64,000 nt of DNA from Fulvivirga sp. (GCA_028280565.1 JANQLQ010000330.1:1-64000); one strand, 5' to 3'. Numbered from the stretch's first letter, positions 40,729-49,715 are shown. The notes: generated by a model not told the origin, from the letters alone. Numbers and translations: made by a program.

Positions 40729-41723
40729 TGGCCACCGTCTCCGTAGTGCTGCCCGCATATAACGCATCTAAAACGATCATAAGGGCAGTAGATTCGATCC
40801 TGGCACAAGAATACGCCGGTTGGGAGTTGATCATTGTTAACGATGGGTCCACGGACAGCACTTTGAGCGACTTACAGGCCTACCAGTGCCCACGGGTATC
40901 TTTACATTCGATTCCCCATGGAGGCATAGCACGCGCTTTAAATTTTGGTATAAAAATAAGTAAAGGCCGGTACATCGCGCGGATGGATGCCGATGATGTA
41001 TGCCACCCTTCACGGTTAGGGGAGCAGGTACAATTTTTGGAACAGCACCCAGAAATAGGCCTTGTGTCTTCCTGTGTCCAGTACCGGGGAGAGCGCTATA
41101 ACCAGTTCGGATACGCATATTATGTAGATTCTATCAATGCCATTGTAGATGAAAATGAGATTTACAACAAAAGATTTACCGAAGCTCCTTTTCCTCATCC
41201 CTCCGTCATGTTCAGGAAATCGCTCTTTTATCAACACGGTGGGTACCAGGAAGGACCATTGCCCGAAGACTTTGAACTTTGGCTCCGCTGGTTTCACCGG
41301 GGAGTGAGGATGCATAAGCTCGCCAAAAACCTACTCACATGGCATGATGATACCCACCGTTTGTCACGCACGCATCCTAACTATACCATGGGCAATTTTT
41401 TCCGTATCAAGGCCCGCTATTTTAAAAAGTGGTACATCCAAAATCAGCCCAAAGGCCCAAAACTATGGGTATTTGGAGCTGGTAAAGACGTAAACAAGCG
41501 TACCCGGCACTTCGAAGAGGAAGGTCTCCGTATAGAACGATTCATTGATGTGAAACATAAATCCCTTACATCAAAATTCATACATTACGAAGACATACCT
41601 CAAGCGGATGGTTCATTATTGATCCTGTCGATGGTCAGTGACCGGCAGGGTAAACTCAAAATAATGGACTTCCTATTGAACAAAGGCTATAAAGAGGGCT
41701 CTACCTTTTTCATGATGGCCTGA
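40728..41723 (+). CDS. Family 2 glycosyltransferase with C-terminal Rossmann-like extension
   Basis: 331 residues. GT-A domain 1-230: SVVLPAYNASKTIIRAVDSI, LIIVNDGSTDSTLSDL, ARMDADDVCHPSRLGEQVQF (DxD = Asp-Ala-Asp), EAPFPHPSVMFRKSLF and GPLPEDFELWLRWFHRG. After residue about 240 a second segment begins, KLWVFGAGKDVNKRTRHFEE, with a glycine-rich Rossmann-type turn, ending HYEDIPQADGSLLILSMVSD and GKLKIMDFLLNKGY. Such a tail is seen in a subset of GT2 enzymes. Last gene of the operon; its TGA abuts the stop of the convergent TetR gene with no base between. Confidence 0.93.
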   Translation: MATVSVVLPAYNASKTIIRAVDSILAQEYAGWELIIVNDGSTDSTLSDLQAYQCPRVSLHSIPHGGIARALNFGIKISKGRYIARMDADDVCHPSRLGEQVQFLEQHPEIGLVSSCVQYRGERYNQFGYAYYVDSINAIVDENEIYNKRFTEAPFPHPSVMFRKSLFYQHGGYQEGPLPEDFELWLRWFHRGVRMHKLAKNLLTWHDDTHRLSRTHPNYTMGNFFRIKARYFKKWYIQNQPKGPKLWVFGAGKDVNKRTRHFEEEGLRIERFIDVKHKSLTSKFIHYEDIPQADGSLLILSMVSDRQGKLKIMDFLLNKGYKEGSTFFMMA

Positions 41724-42356
41724 TCATGTGAGCCCTTTGAGCACCATCTCTAAGTTACGGGTAACAAACACCTTAAACGTTCCCATACGATGCAAATGCG
41801 CGGTGACAATAGAGCCGTAAATGACTGACAACAGCATATTGGCGATCTCTTTTGTATCGGTACGCTTCGTGATCTCCTTTTTGAATATCGCTTCGAGCAC
41901 ATAGTTTTCCAACAGCTGGTTCAACGATAAAATATCGATCTTCTCCACCTCCTTACCGGGATGGAGCAGTTGTCTTTCCAACGGTTTCAATGGGAACGGT
42001 CCGGGCGGGTGTTTAAAGCTCGTCAGGTGGCTGATCAGCCCCAGCACGACCCCCGGGTGTTTGTAATACGATGCGGCTAGTTCATCTTTCAAATAAAAAA
42101 TACCTTTTAGGCCTTCTTTGGGACTCTTAGACAGTTCCATGGCACGGTCAAACAACCATACACGTTGATAGTAAAGTAAAATATCATCCTTCTGGGGAAA
42201 ATATTTAAAAAAAGTTACCTTGGAAATGCCGACCTTCTCGCAAATGGATTCTACATAAAGTTGGTCAAAAGAGTTTTTCCCGACTAACTCCAAAGAAGTA
42301 TGGAGTATGTCAATTTTAAATTGAGCTGCCTTTAGCAGCCTGCGTCCAGGTGTCAT
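41724..42356 (-). CDS. TetR-family transcriptional regulator
   Basis: 210 residues. The N-terminal helix-turn-helix spans about 12-60 (ILHTSLELVGKNSFDQLYVE, SICEKVGISKVTFFKYFPQK). The rest is the helical ligand/dimer domain (FYLKDELAASYYKHPGVVLG, EIANMLLSVIYGSIVTAHLH). The gene diverges from the gamma-glutamyltransferase gene with 87 bp between, so ggt or the regulator itself are the obvious candidate targets. I could not find a clear palindromic operator in that gap. The stop codon is immediately adjacent to that of the convergent glycosyltransferase gene (TGATCA). Confidence 0.9.
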   Translation of the reverse strand: MTPGRRLLKAAQFKIDILHTSLELVGKNSFDQLYVESICEKVGISKVTFFKYFPQKDDILLYYQRVWLFDRAMELSKSPKEGLKGIFYLKDELAASYYKHPGVVLGLISHLTSFKHPPGPFPLKPLERQLLHPGKEVEKIDILSLNQLLENYVLEAIFKKEITKRTDTKEIANMLLSVIYGSIVTAHLHRMGTFKVFVTRNLEMVLKGLT

Positions 42357-42443
42357 AGTGTTTTAGGTAAGGTAATAGCGTCCTGCTGCGTTACGTTTAA
42401 AAAATGGATAAATTGACTATATTCAGCGTCCAAATCGATCTTA

Positions 42444-44144
42444 ATGAAAACTATCTACCTCTATCTCTTTCCATTTATCCTATTTGTACTCCTTAATTGC
42501 TCAACTACGCAAAAGGTCACCAACGCCCCCCCAATTGGTGTAATTTCAGATAGTGCCTTGGTAGTCAGCGCACACCCTTTGGCCTCCCGGGTCGGAGTGG
42601 ATATATTACGGCAAGGAGGAAACGCCGTAGATGCGGCCATCGCCGTTCAATTTGCCCTGGCCGTAGTTTATCCCACCGCGGGGAATATAGGGGGTGGCGG
42701 CTTTATGATAGTCCGCACGAGCGAAGGAAATATAGATGCACTCGATTTCCGGGAAGCCGCCCCGGGATTATCCTCTCGAGGCATGTACCTCGACCCGGAA
42801 AACGAGGTGATCGAAAAGCTGAGTACACGCGGGCATTTGGCCGCAGGAGTGCCCGGATCAGTGGATGGAATGGTAAAAGCCCATGAAAAGTATGGGTCGA
42901 TACCGTGGTCCCAACTGCTTCAGCCCGCTATTGACCTGGCCTTAGGGGGTTTTACATTGACAGAAAAGGAGGCTAGTGGATTAAATCGTAACCAAGAAGA
43001 TTTTGAGAAGTACAACACGGTTGTGCCGGCATTCCTCATGAATGACTGGCAGGCCGGGGATAGTATACGGTGGCTGGAATTAGGAAAGACCTTGGAAAGG
43101 ATACGAGACCAAGGCCGGGACGGGTTTTACACGGGCAAAACGGCCAGTGACATTGTAGCCGAAATGAACAGGGGGAACGGCATCATCACACCCGGGGACT
43201 TAGCCAACTATCAATCCGTATGGCGCGAGCCTATCACGGGGTATTACAAAGGATACAAGATCATTTCCATGTCGCCGCCCTCCAGCGGGGGGATAGCACT
43301 TTTACAGCTACTGGCATCTGTAGAAGACTACAACCTCAAAGCCTATGGTCATAACACGGCTAAGGCTATTCATCTTATGACTGAGGCAGAACGCAGGGTA
43401 TATGCCGATCGCGCTACCCACCTTGGCGACCCGGATTTCTACGCCGTACCCCGGGATGAGCTGCTGGACCCCACCTACAACCGGCAACGTATGGCAAGCT
43501 ACGACCCTTCCAGCGCCACACCCAGCGACTCGATCAGCGCAGGAAACTTGTACAAGGAAGAACGGGAAGAAACCACCCACTTTTCTATTGTCGACGAGAA
43601 TAAAATGGCGGTATCGGTGACTACCACCTTGAACGGTGGGTACGGTTCTAAAGTGGTAGTAGCCGGCTCCGGGTTCATATTAAATAATGAAATGGACGAT
43701 TTTAGCATAAAACCAGGTTTTCCGAACTTATACGGACTAGTTGGCGGCGACGCTAATGCCATTGAACCTAAAAAGCGGATGTTAAGCTCTATGACCCCTA
43801 CGATCGTAGAGAAAAATGGTGAATTATTTATGGTAGTAGGTACCCCGGGAGGTTCTACGATCATCACTTCCGTATTTCAAACGTTAATCAATGTACTGGA
43901 GCACAACATGGGGATGCAGCACGCCGTTTCAGTACCTAGGGTACATCACCAATGGAAGCCCAATGTGATCTTTTACGAGGAAAACGGGCTGAGCTCGCGG
44001 GTGATCAAAGAGCTCATGGAACACGGACATGAGCTTAAAGCACGATCGCCCTACGGCCGGGTAGATGGAATTTTGATCTTACCGGGCAACTTGCTGGAAG
44101 GCGGTGCCGATCCACGGGGTGATGATACTGCTTTAGGATATTGA
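42444..44144 (+). CDS. ggt: Gamma-glutamyltransferase (gamma-glutamyltranspeptidase), lipoprotein form
   Basis: 566 residues, matching family length. It hydrolyses or transfers the gamma-glutamyl group of glutathione and related peptides outside the cytoplasm. The N-terminus has a lipobox (FVLLNC, Cys19), so the enzyme is membrane-tethered. Hallmarks: VSAHPLASRVGVDILRQGGN, AAIAVQFALAVVYPTAGNIG, DFREAAP, then the autocleavage site EETTHFSIVDEN with nucleophile Thr377, followed by LNNEMDDFS and GTPGGSTIITSVFQ. It is followed after 2 bp by a GNAT gene and diverges from a TetR regulator. Confidence 0.97.
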   Translation: MKTIYLYLFPFILFVLLNCSTTQKVTNAPPIGVISDSALVVSAHPLASRVGVDILRQGGNAVDAAIAVQFALAVVYPTAGNIGGGGFMIVRTSEGNIDALDFREAAPGLSSRGMYLDPENEVIEKLSTRGHLAAGVPGSVDGMVKAHEKYGSIPWSQLLQPAIDLALGGFTLTEKEASGLNRNQEDFEKYNTVVPAFLMNDWQAGDSIRWLELGKTLERIRDQGRDGFYTGKTASDIVAEMNRGNGIITPGDLANYQSVWREPITGYYKGYKIISMSPPSSGGIALLQLLASVEDYNLKAYGHNTAKAIHLMTEAERRVYADRATHLGDPDFYAVPRDELLDPTYNRQRMASYDPSSATPSDSISAGNLYKEEREETTHFSIVDENKMAVSVTTTLNGGYGSKVVVAGSGFILNNEMDDFSIKPGFPNLYGLVGGDANAIEPKKRMLSSMTPTIVEKNGELFMVVGTPGGSTIITSVFQTLINVLEHNMGMQHAVSVPRVHHQWKPNVIFYEENGLSSRVIKELMEHGHELKARSPYGRVDGILILPGNLLEGGADPRGDDTALGY

Positions 44145-44146
44145 TT

Positions 44147-44632
44147 ATGAGCTATTTAATTCGATTGATGAAACCCGGCGAAGCTGGATTTCTTAAAGAA
44201 ATGCAGTACGAAGCGCTATACGTGCCTAAAGGCAGTGCCCCTTTTCCCAGGGAGATCGTAGAAAACCCTGCCATTGCTAAATATTATGAAAACTGGGGAC
44301 GGCCTGGGGACATGGCGATCGTAGCGGTGGACCAAGAAGCTGAAATTTTAGTAGGAGCCATTTGGGCAAGACGGTTTACAGCCGAGCACCCCGGGTACGG
44401 TTTTGTCGATGAACAAACCCCGGAGCTGAGTATTGCGCTGCGTCCTCCATTTCGCGCCCAAGGTATTGGCACAAAATTACTCGGATCCTTCATCAGTTTA
44501 GCACGGCAAAAAAAGATAGCCGCCCTTTCCCTTAGTGTAGACGGAACGAACCCTGCGTTGAGATTGTACCTAAGATTTGGTTTTAAAGAGGTCAAACCCG
44601 GGGATAGCCCTACGCTGCTATTAAAATTATAG
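44147..44632 (+). CDS. GNAT-family N-acetyltransferase
   Basis: 161 residues from ATG 44147, 2 bp after the ggt stop; an upstream in-frame TTG overlapping that stop is less likely. The GNAT acetyl-CoA motif A is RPPFRAQGIGTKLLGSFISL (Q/RxxGxG/A type); motif B follows as AALSLSVDGTNPALRLYLRF with GFKEV. Substrate unknown. Tight coupling to ggt suggests co-expression. Its stop is 2 bp from the convergent OmpA/PD40 gene. Confidence 0.92.
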   Translation: MSYLIRLMKPGEAGFLKEMQYEALYVPKGSAPFPREIVENPAIAKYYENWGRPGDMAIVAVDQEAEILVGAIWARRFTAEHPGYGFVDEQTPELSIALRPPFRAQGIGTKLLGSFISLARQKKIAALSLSVDGTNPALRLYLRFGFKEVKPGDSPTLLLKL

Positions 44633-44634
44633 CC

Positions 44635-46203
44635 TTATTTCTTAACGATCGTAAACTCCACCCTCCTGTTCAGCTTACGGGTAGTAGGATCATTATTACC
44701 AGCTATGGGCTTGGTACCTCCATATCCTTTTCCGCTGATCCTCTTTTTGGCAATACCTTTCTTTACTAAATAGTCTTTGACGGCGCTTACCCGCTCTTTG
44801 GAGAGTTGCAGATTTTGCTTAGCGTCTCCCCTGTTATCCGTATGTCCCGCCAGTTTTATTTTTACGGTGGGGTTTTGTATCATGAATTCCACCACCAGGT
44901 CTAGTTCTACATACGAATCCTTAACGAGTGTTGCCCTTGATTGCTCGAATAGTACATTCTTTAAATTCACCGTAGTGCCCACAGCAATAGGATCCAGTAA
45001 AAAGTTTACTTCCATTGATCTTGTTTCATCTGCCGGCAACTCTATCTCCTGCAATGCGCTAATGTATCCCTGCGCATCCGCTCGCACCACGAAAGAATAT
45101 TCGGAGGGTAGATCAACAGAATAGTTCATACTTCTTGCCGCCTCTACTTTTTCTGTAAGTACACTATCTTTTGAAGTGATCGTTAGCTGCGCATCCACTT
45201 TGAGCTTAGAAGAGGCATCATAAACGGCCCCGTATACGTTAATTTGACCCTCGCGCGCCTGGGTCACAAGATCTTTTACTTGCATAGCCGTATCGCTCAA
45301 AACAGGTACTTTTTCCATCAAACTATCAATACTCACCCTAGAATAGATCTTAATATCGCCGTAGCCGTCGCTGTTTTGATTGGAAGAATAAAGGGACCAT
45401 GCCTCGTATTGGTGAAAACCAAGCTCTCGCCCTTCAGTGTTCACCCCTTCTACAAGTGTCGGCTTTGACCAATTCGTCCAGGTGTCATCCAGCCGCTCTG
45501 CCATAAAAATGTCAGTACTACCACGCCCGCCATGTCCATTGGAAGAAAAGTAGAGTGTTTTGGTATCTTCACTCAAAAAAGGAGTAAGCTCTTGGTACCT
45601 GGTGTTGATAACGGATCCTAAATTTTTGGGCTCAGACCATTGTCCTCCTTTTCGTTGGCACACATAAAGGTCTTCCACCCCTTTGGAGCCATACCCTTCC
45701 AGCGACAGTAAAAGGATGCTTCCGTCCGTTGACCAATGCCCTCCCCCAGTATTGGAACGGCTTTTGAAGTAAGGGATGGTGATGTTTGAAGGCTTTCCCC
45801 ATGTCATCGTACCCAGTTTTTTAGCTAATGATACGCCTTGTGTCTTTACGGGGTCGCCGGTTTGAGTGTAATGTCCATAGAGTAGGATATCTCCATCGGG
45901 GCTCACACCGAGTACAGCATTCCATCTAAAGTCATTGAGCGCTGTAGCATTCTTAGGTTCCGACCAGGTCCGATCGGCCTGTAACATACTATACCATATA
46001 TCCCCGGGATCCTTTCTCCCACCGATATTGGCAGGATGGTGCCCCCGGGTAAAGAAAAGTACGTTCCCTTCGGGACTTAAAACGGGGTTTTGCTCATCAT
46101 AAATACTGTTTATAGGACCCAGTGGGTCGGGTGCCTGTGCGTTGGAAGTAAAACCTATAATGCATACCAAAAGAAAACAGACAACTGGTGGTATCTTATA
46201 CAT
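44635..46203 (-). CDS. OmpA-family protein with PD40 beta-propeller and regulatory-like domain
   Basis: 522 residues. Signal peptide 1-23 (VVCFLLVCIIGFTSNAQ). PD40 blades about 30-285 (NPVLSPEGNVLFFTRGHHP, LTPFLSEDTKTLYFSSNGHG). A carboxypeptidase-regulatory-like segment lies at about 315-400 (INVYGAVYDASSKLKVDAQL). The canonical OmpA domain is at about 410-522: LAGHTDNRGDAKQNLQLSKE with Asp and Arg for diaminopimelate binding, RVSAVKDYLVKKGI, and terminal LNRRVEFTIVKK. It is a paralogue of the protein at 27443-28723 but has the intact peptidoglycan motif. It anchors an outer-membrane assembly to the cell wall. It follows the uspA gene by 33 bp on the same strand. Confidence 0.92.
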   Translation of the reverse strand: MYKIPPVVCFLLVCIIGFTSNAQAPDPLGPINSIYDEQNPVLSPEGNVLFFTRGHHPANIGGRKDPGDIWYSMLQADRTWSEPKNATALNDFRWNAVLGVSPDGDILLYGHYTQTGDPVKTQGVSLAKKLGTMTWGKPSNITIPYFKSRSNTGGGHWSTDGSILLLSLEGYGSKGVEDLYVCQRKGGQWSEPKNLGSVINTRYQELTPFLSEDTKTLYFSSNGHGGRGSTDIFMAERLDDTWTNWSKPTLVEGVNTEGRELGFHQYEAWSLYSSNQNSDGYGDIKIYSRVSIDSLMEKVPVLSDTAMQVKDLVTQAREGQINVYGAVYDASSKLKVDAQLTITSKDSVLTEKVEAARSMNYSVDLPSEYSFVVRADAQGYISALQEIELPADETRSMEVNFLLDPIAVGTTVNLKNVLFEQSRATLVKDSYVELDLVVEFMIQNPTVKIKLAGHTDNRGDAKQNLQLSKERVSAVKDYLVKKGIAKKRISGKGYGGTKPIAGNNDPTTRKLNRRVEFTIVKK

Positions 46204-46236
46204 ATTAACTTTGAAAACGAAATTTTGGCCTCCTTG

Positions 46237-47073
46237 TTATGCTTCCAACTTAAGAACTAACAAGGGCTTATTTGTAGAATAGGCCAATACTTTAGTAATA
46301 CTTTTATGAAAGATGCTTTGGACGAAATTTCGATGCCTTTTGAAAACAACCAGTAAATCACTGTTTTCGTCCTCCATATATTCATTTATGCCCATTCCTA
46401 CGGAATCCTTAAATTCTTTATTGACAAAACCGATCTTTTCATATTGAATAAAGCTACTTAGCTCTTCAACAAACTCTTTGTATTGCAGGTCGGTATCACT
46501 TTGATTGATATGTAAAACGCTCACACGAGAGTCAAACATCGTGGCAAAGGAAATTACCTCCTGGATCGCCAGTTTGTCTTCTTCTGCAAAATCTGAAGCG
46601 TAAACCAGCTTGTTAAATCCCTGGTAGACAGCACTTCCAGGTACGCATAAGACCGGGATCTTGATCTTATCGATAACATCTTCCGTATGGCTGCCAAAGA
46701 AAATACCGTTGGTTTTACTGATGCCTGTTGTACCCATCACTACCAGGTCAAAGCGATGATCCGTGACCTGGAACTCCAACTGGTCCGTTAGCTCACCCAA
46801 CTCCAAGCTATACTCACATTTGTCAATACCTTTTGAAGAGGGATCGTTATTGATGCTATCGGCCAAATTCCTTAGCCGGGCCATAGCCATATTCATAAGC
46901 TCCTTGAAGGTTTTACCCAGGGCCTCTTCGCCTACAATTTGGTTAAAATCCCTTTCGGTAAAAACGTTAATCAGTGTGATCGAGGAATGAAACTTCTTGG
47001 CAATAGCCACGGCAAACTCCAAGGCATTCAGCGATGTACTTGAAAAATCAACGGGGCACAAGATTTTCTTCAT
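46237..47073 (-). CDS. Universal stress protein, tandem UspA domains
   Basis: 278 residues from Met 47073 (MKKILCPVDFSSTSLNALEF); the frame opens 5 codons earlier. Two UspA domains: residues 1-140, with VVMGTTGISKTNGIFFGSHT close to the ATP-binding G-2x-G-9x-G(S/T) pattern, and about 145-278, where that motif is degenerate (LLVVFKRHRNFVQSIFHKS). Cytoplasmic stress or energy-status protein. It lies 27 bp downstream of the glycosylase gene, probably in one transcript. Confidence 0.92.
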   Translation of the reverse strand: MKKILCPVDFSSTSLNALEFAVAIAKKFHSSITLINVFTERDFNQIVGEEALGKTFKELMNMAMARLRNLADSINNDPSSKGIDKCEYSLELGELTDQLEFQVTDHRFDLVVMGTTGISKTNGIFFGSHTEDVIDKIKIPVLCVPGSAVYQGFNKLVYASDFAEEDKLAIQEVISFATMFDSRVSVLHINQSDTDLQYKEFVEELSSFIQYEKIGFVNKEFKDSVGMGINEYMEDENSDLLVVFKRHRNFVQSIFHKSITKVLAYSTNKPLLVLKLEA

Positions 47074-47100
47074 CACGCAAAGATACAATAAGACCTTGAT

Positions 47101-47730
47101 TTACTCTAGCTTGTAATTGGTAAAACCCTTACTCACCCATAGGTTTTCTTTGATAAAGAACCGCCAGGGCAGCAAAGCATCCTCTTTAGCATAGGCTACC
47201 CCTATCCTTGGGCTTTCCCCTATTGCCGTGCCCGGGACCTTATACCCATGATCCTCAATCCATAGCCGCCTTTCCAGTAGCCATTCGCGGTTATGTTCCA
47301 TGCCGATCCCCAATGCCTGGGTCAGTTTACCTGGTCCTGAAGTAAGCTGGTATCCAGGCTTTTTGAGTGCCCTACGTTGCTGCATCACCGTTATATTTTC
47401 CAAGGGCTCTACCCCCCTCACCAGGACAGCCTCCGCCACTCCCTCCCCATTGGTCACCACGTTGAATAGCTTATGGATGCCATAGCATAAATAAACATAG
47501 GCAGTTCCGCCCCGCTCAAACAGCACACGGGTGCGATGCGTATTCCTATTCATGTAGGCATGGCAGGCTTTCTCCAGGTAAGAGTATGCCTCGGTTTCTA
47601 CGATTTTTCCCGCGCTGATCACCCCGTTCACGTTTGTCACAAGCACTTTCCCTAATAGCTCCTTGGCTACCGTCACCACCTCGTCACGCGCGTAAAAAGA
47701 CTCATTTAGCATGGGATATCGTGTTTCCAT
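47101..47730 (-). CDS. 3-methyladenine (alkyladenine) DNA glycosylase, AAG/MPG family
   Basis: Removes alkylated purines from DNA in base excision repair. 209 residues from Met 47730 or 203 from Met 47712; the frame is open up to 48000, but that part runs through the divergent gene's signal peptide region and is not conserved-looking. Hallmarks: VAKELLGKVLVTNVNG, KIVETEAYSYLEKACHAYMN with the catalytic Glu, TAYVYLCYGIHKLFNVVT, AVLVRGVEPLENI, LTSGPGKLTQALGIGMEHN and SPRIGVAYAKEDALLPWRFF. The protein is complete. It diverges from the DUF2911 gene with 88 bp between. Confidence 0.96.
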   Translation of the reverse strand: METRYPMLNESFYARDEVVTVAKELLGKVLVTNVNGVISAGKIVETEAYSYLEKACHAYMNRNTHRTRVLFERGGTAYVYLCYGIHKLFNVVTNGEGVAEAVLVRGVEPLENITVMQQRRALKKPGYQLTSGPGKLTQALGIGMEHNREWLLERRLWIEDHGYKVPGTAIGESPRIGVAYAKEDALLPWRFFIKENLWVSKGFTNYKLE

Positions 47731-47818
47731 CCTTAGTTTTAGGCTAATCTTGATAAGATCCGACAAATTTGAACTAATTTCGTCACACATAATGGAACAA
47801 AACCAAAAACTTAAACCA

Positions 47819-48691
47819 ATGAAAAGAACACTACTAGTTACGTTATTAGTTGCCTGTATTGCATGGGGTGCCATGGCCCAGATCAATGTCCCGCAGCCGA
47901 GTCCTTCCGGGTCGGTTTCTAGCAAAGTAGGGCTTACTGATGTCACCATCGAGTACTTCCGGCCCAAAGTTAACGGTAGAAAGATCTTTGGCGAAGGCAA
48001 GGATTACCTACAGCCTTACGGGCAAACGTGGAGGTCAGGGGCCAATGCTGGCTCTAAGCTGATCTTAAGCACTGATGCTACCGTTGGCGGAGCAAAAGTG
48101 AAAGCAGGCGAATACTTGATCTTTACGGTCCCCGGCAAAGACGAATGGCAATTCATGTTGTACTCTGATCTAAGTTTAGGAGGCAATGTAAACCGGTATG
48201 ACAAAGCCAACGAAGTCGCCAGGACAAGCGTAAAGCCTATAAAAACCTCCCATATCATAGAAACCCTCACATTTAACATTGCTGATATCAGTGAGGACAA
48301 TACTTCTGCCAACATAGAGCTTGCTTGGGCAGATGTCGCCATCAAAGTGCCCTTAAAGGTATCATTTGATGAAGAAGTGATGAAAGAAATTGCCGAAAAC
48401 ACCAAGGTAAACCCACGCAACTACCTGGCGGCCGCTAATTATTATTATACAGCGAATAAAGATCTCAACCAGGCACTTGAATGGGTAAACATGTACCTTA
48501 ACACAGGTGACAATGCCAAGCAGTTTTGGAACCTGCATTTAAAGGCTAAAATCCTGGCTAAAATGGGGAATAAGAAAGAAGCAATTGAAGTTGCTGAAAA
48601 GTCAAAAGATCTTGCATCGAACTTCCCGAACGGGGATTTCGGATACATCAAGAGGAACGAAGACCTTATCGCCCAAGTAAAAGGCAAATAA
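47819..48691 (+). CDS. DUF2911-family secreted protein
   Basis: 290 residues from Met 47819, which begins a clean signal peptide (KRTLLVTLLVACIAWGAMAQ). In-frame Met codons at 47792 and 47711 would add a non-signal extension. DUF2911 domain at about 25-185: SSKVGLTDVTIEYFRPKVNG, PYGQTWRSGANAGSKLILST, VKAGEYLIFTVPGKDEW. The C-terminal 100 residues are helical and TPR-like (NYLAAANYYYTANKDLNQAL). The periplasmic function of this Bacteroidota family is unknown. A terminator follows at 48729. Confidence 0.92.
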   Translation: MKRTLLVTLLVACIAWGAMAQINVPQPSPSGSVSSKVGLTDVTIEYFRPKVNGRKIFGEGKDYLQPYGQTWRSGANAGSKLILSTDATVGGAKVKAGEYLIFTVPGKDEWQFMLYSDLSLGGNVNRYDKANEVARTSVKPIKTSHIIETLTFNIADISEDNTSANIELAWADVAIKVPLKVSFDEEVMKEIAENTKVNPRNYLAAANYYYTANKDLNQALEWVNMYLNTGDNAKQFWNLHLKAKILAKMGNKKEAIEVAEKSKDLASNFPNGDFGYIKRNEDLIAQVKGK

Positions 48692-48728
48692 TGCAATATT
48701 TCCCACAACCTGTGGGCTAAAATAACGA

Positions 48729-48766
48729 AGAGGCTGCCTTGTGTAAGGGCAGTCTCTTTATTTTTC
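48729..48766 (+). terminator. Rho-independent terminator of the DUF2911 gene
   Basis: AGAGGCTGCC (48729-48738) pairs with GGCAGTCTCT (48748-48757) apart from one G/T position, followed by TTATTTTTC. It starts 38 bp after the stop. Confidence 0.75.
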
Positions 48767-48849
48767 AACATCACCTGAAAGTTCAACTTGTTTTTTAATG
48801 GCTAAGAATCCAAAGAAATCGAAAAAGAGGTACACTATATGAACCTCGC

Positions 48850-49020
48850 TACTGCTTCGCGAATAGGAGATTGCTTCACCGCTAGCCCTGGAAGACGAGG
48901 AATCTGCTGTGTCGTTGAATGTGAACCGTTGTTTTGTAAGTGCAGTAAGGTTTTCGTTTCTCGACTTCGCAGATTCTTTATCACGCGCACCCTAGGCTGC
49001 TAAGCCGCAAGGAATGACGA
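48850..49020. repeat. R3 palindromic element, inverted and partly decayed copy
   Basis: AGGAATCTGC (48898-48907) and GCAGATTCTT (48969-48978) bound a centre that matches the reverse complement of 2949-3025 (CTGTGTCGTTGAATGTGAAC, TTTTCGTTTCTCGACTTCGC). The right end AGGAATGACGA (49010-49020) is intact; the left outer arm has drifted. It sits in the 607-bp gap between two genes. Confidence 0.5.
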
Positions 49021-49107
49021 CCAACGGGAAAAATGAGGTCGGTTTATGCCTAGGTTTAGTTTTCAAGAAAAATGATGAATAGGTTCAATCTCATCAAATA
49101 ACCAATA

Positions 49108-49222
49108 GTAAACTGGGTCGTGTTTGTAACGCCGACCCATCGAGTAAACAAGGCACTCAAGCTAGCATTTGTAATGCGGGTATCCAACGCACACCATCAT
49201 CAAGATGGAAAACTTTTGAGAC
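49108..49222 (+). repeat. Dispersed intergenic repeat R4, copy 2
   Basis: It aligns with 2272-2400 in the same orientation (TAAACTGGGTCG, CGACCCATCGAG, AAGGCACT, TGTAATGCGGGTATCC, ATCAAGATGGAAAAC). Both copies lie within 600 bp of an R3 element, so R3 and R4 may travel or accumulate together. Confidence 0.5.
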
Positions 49223-49245
49223 ACCTTCCTTTTACGAATCGGACA

Positions 49246-49282
49246 TAAAAAAAAGGCTACCTCATGGAGACAGCCTTTTTTC
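49246..49282 (-). terminator. Rho-independent terminator of the small secreted protein gene
   Basis: AGCC/GGCT stem (49255-49258 with 49272-49275) extended by an A-tract on one side and a T-tract on the other, so it would work in both directions. It lies 17 bp after the stop of the minus-strand gene ending at 49299. Confidence 0.75.
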
Positions 49283-49298
49283 TATTTCAATTATAATT

Positions 49299-49715
49299 TT
49301 ACTGTTTCGACTTCACGATCGCCTTTTCCACTTTGGCTTGAAGTTCAGATAGATCGGCCGAATTACTTTTTTCTTTCACTAGTTTCATACTTTGAATGTA
49401 GTGCTTAGCAGCGTCACGATAAAGCTTGCTTACCATGTAATAATCCCCGGCAACTTCATGTCCTAAAGAACTCTCTTTAATAGCCAGTGATTTTTCAAAC
49501 CACTCTTTGGCCTCGGTAAGATTTACCTTTTTAGTGATACACATGTCAGCCGCTTTTGCGAAAGCTTCCCAGTCATCAGGAGCACAATCTTTAGCTAAGG
49601 CACGGGCCTTTTCTACGGTTTTATCCTCGCGATCGAGAACAGATGCGTTTACCTGCGCCGCCATTAACATAAGACCTAATGCAAAAATGGATGTTGTCTT
49701 TACTAAATTTTTCAT
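49299..49715 (-). CDS. Small secreted TPR-like protein, function unknown
   Basis: 138 residues. Signal peptide 1-24 (TTSIFALGLMLMAAQVNA). The mature protein is helical and has TPR-like spacing (WEAFAKAADMCITKKVNLTE with AKEWFEKSLAIKE; VAGDYYMVSKLYRDAAKHYI). Two Cys (CAPDD and DMCITK) could form a disulfide. Monocistronic with its own terminator, flanked by repeats and by a 1.2-kb gene desert. Similar short periplasmic tetratricopeptide proteins occur in Cytophagales; no activity is known. Confidence 0.82.
   Translation of the reverse strand: MKNLVKTTSIFALGLMLMAAQVNASVLDREDKTVEKARALAKDCAPDDWEAFAKAADMCITKKVNLTEAKEWFEKSLAIKESSLGHEVAGDYYMVSKLYRDAAKHYIQSMKLVKEKSNSADLSELQAKVEKAIVKSKQ

Noticed and set aside
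47711-47818. N-terminal extension of the DUF2911 frame
   Set aside because: It precedes a clean signal peptide starting at 47819 and overlaps the start region of the divergent glycosylase gene, so the later Met is preferred.
47731-48000. 90-residue N-terminal extension of the glycosylase frame
   Set aside because: It is the antisense of the DUF2911 signal peptide region and has no family counterpart.
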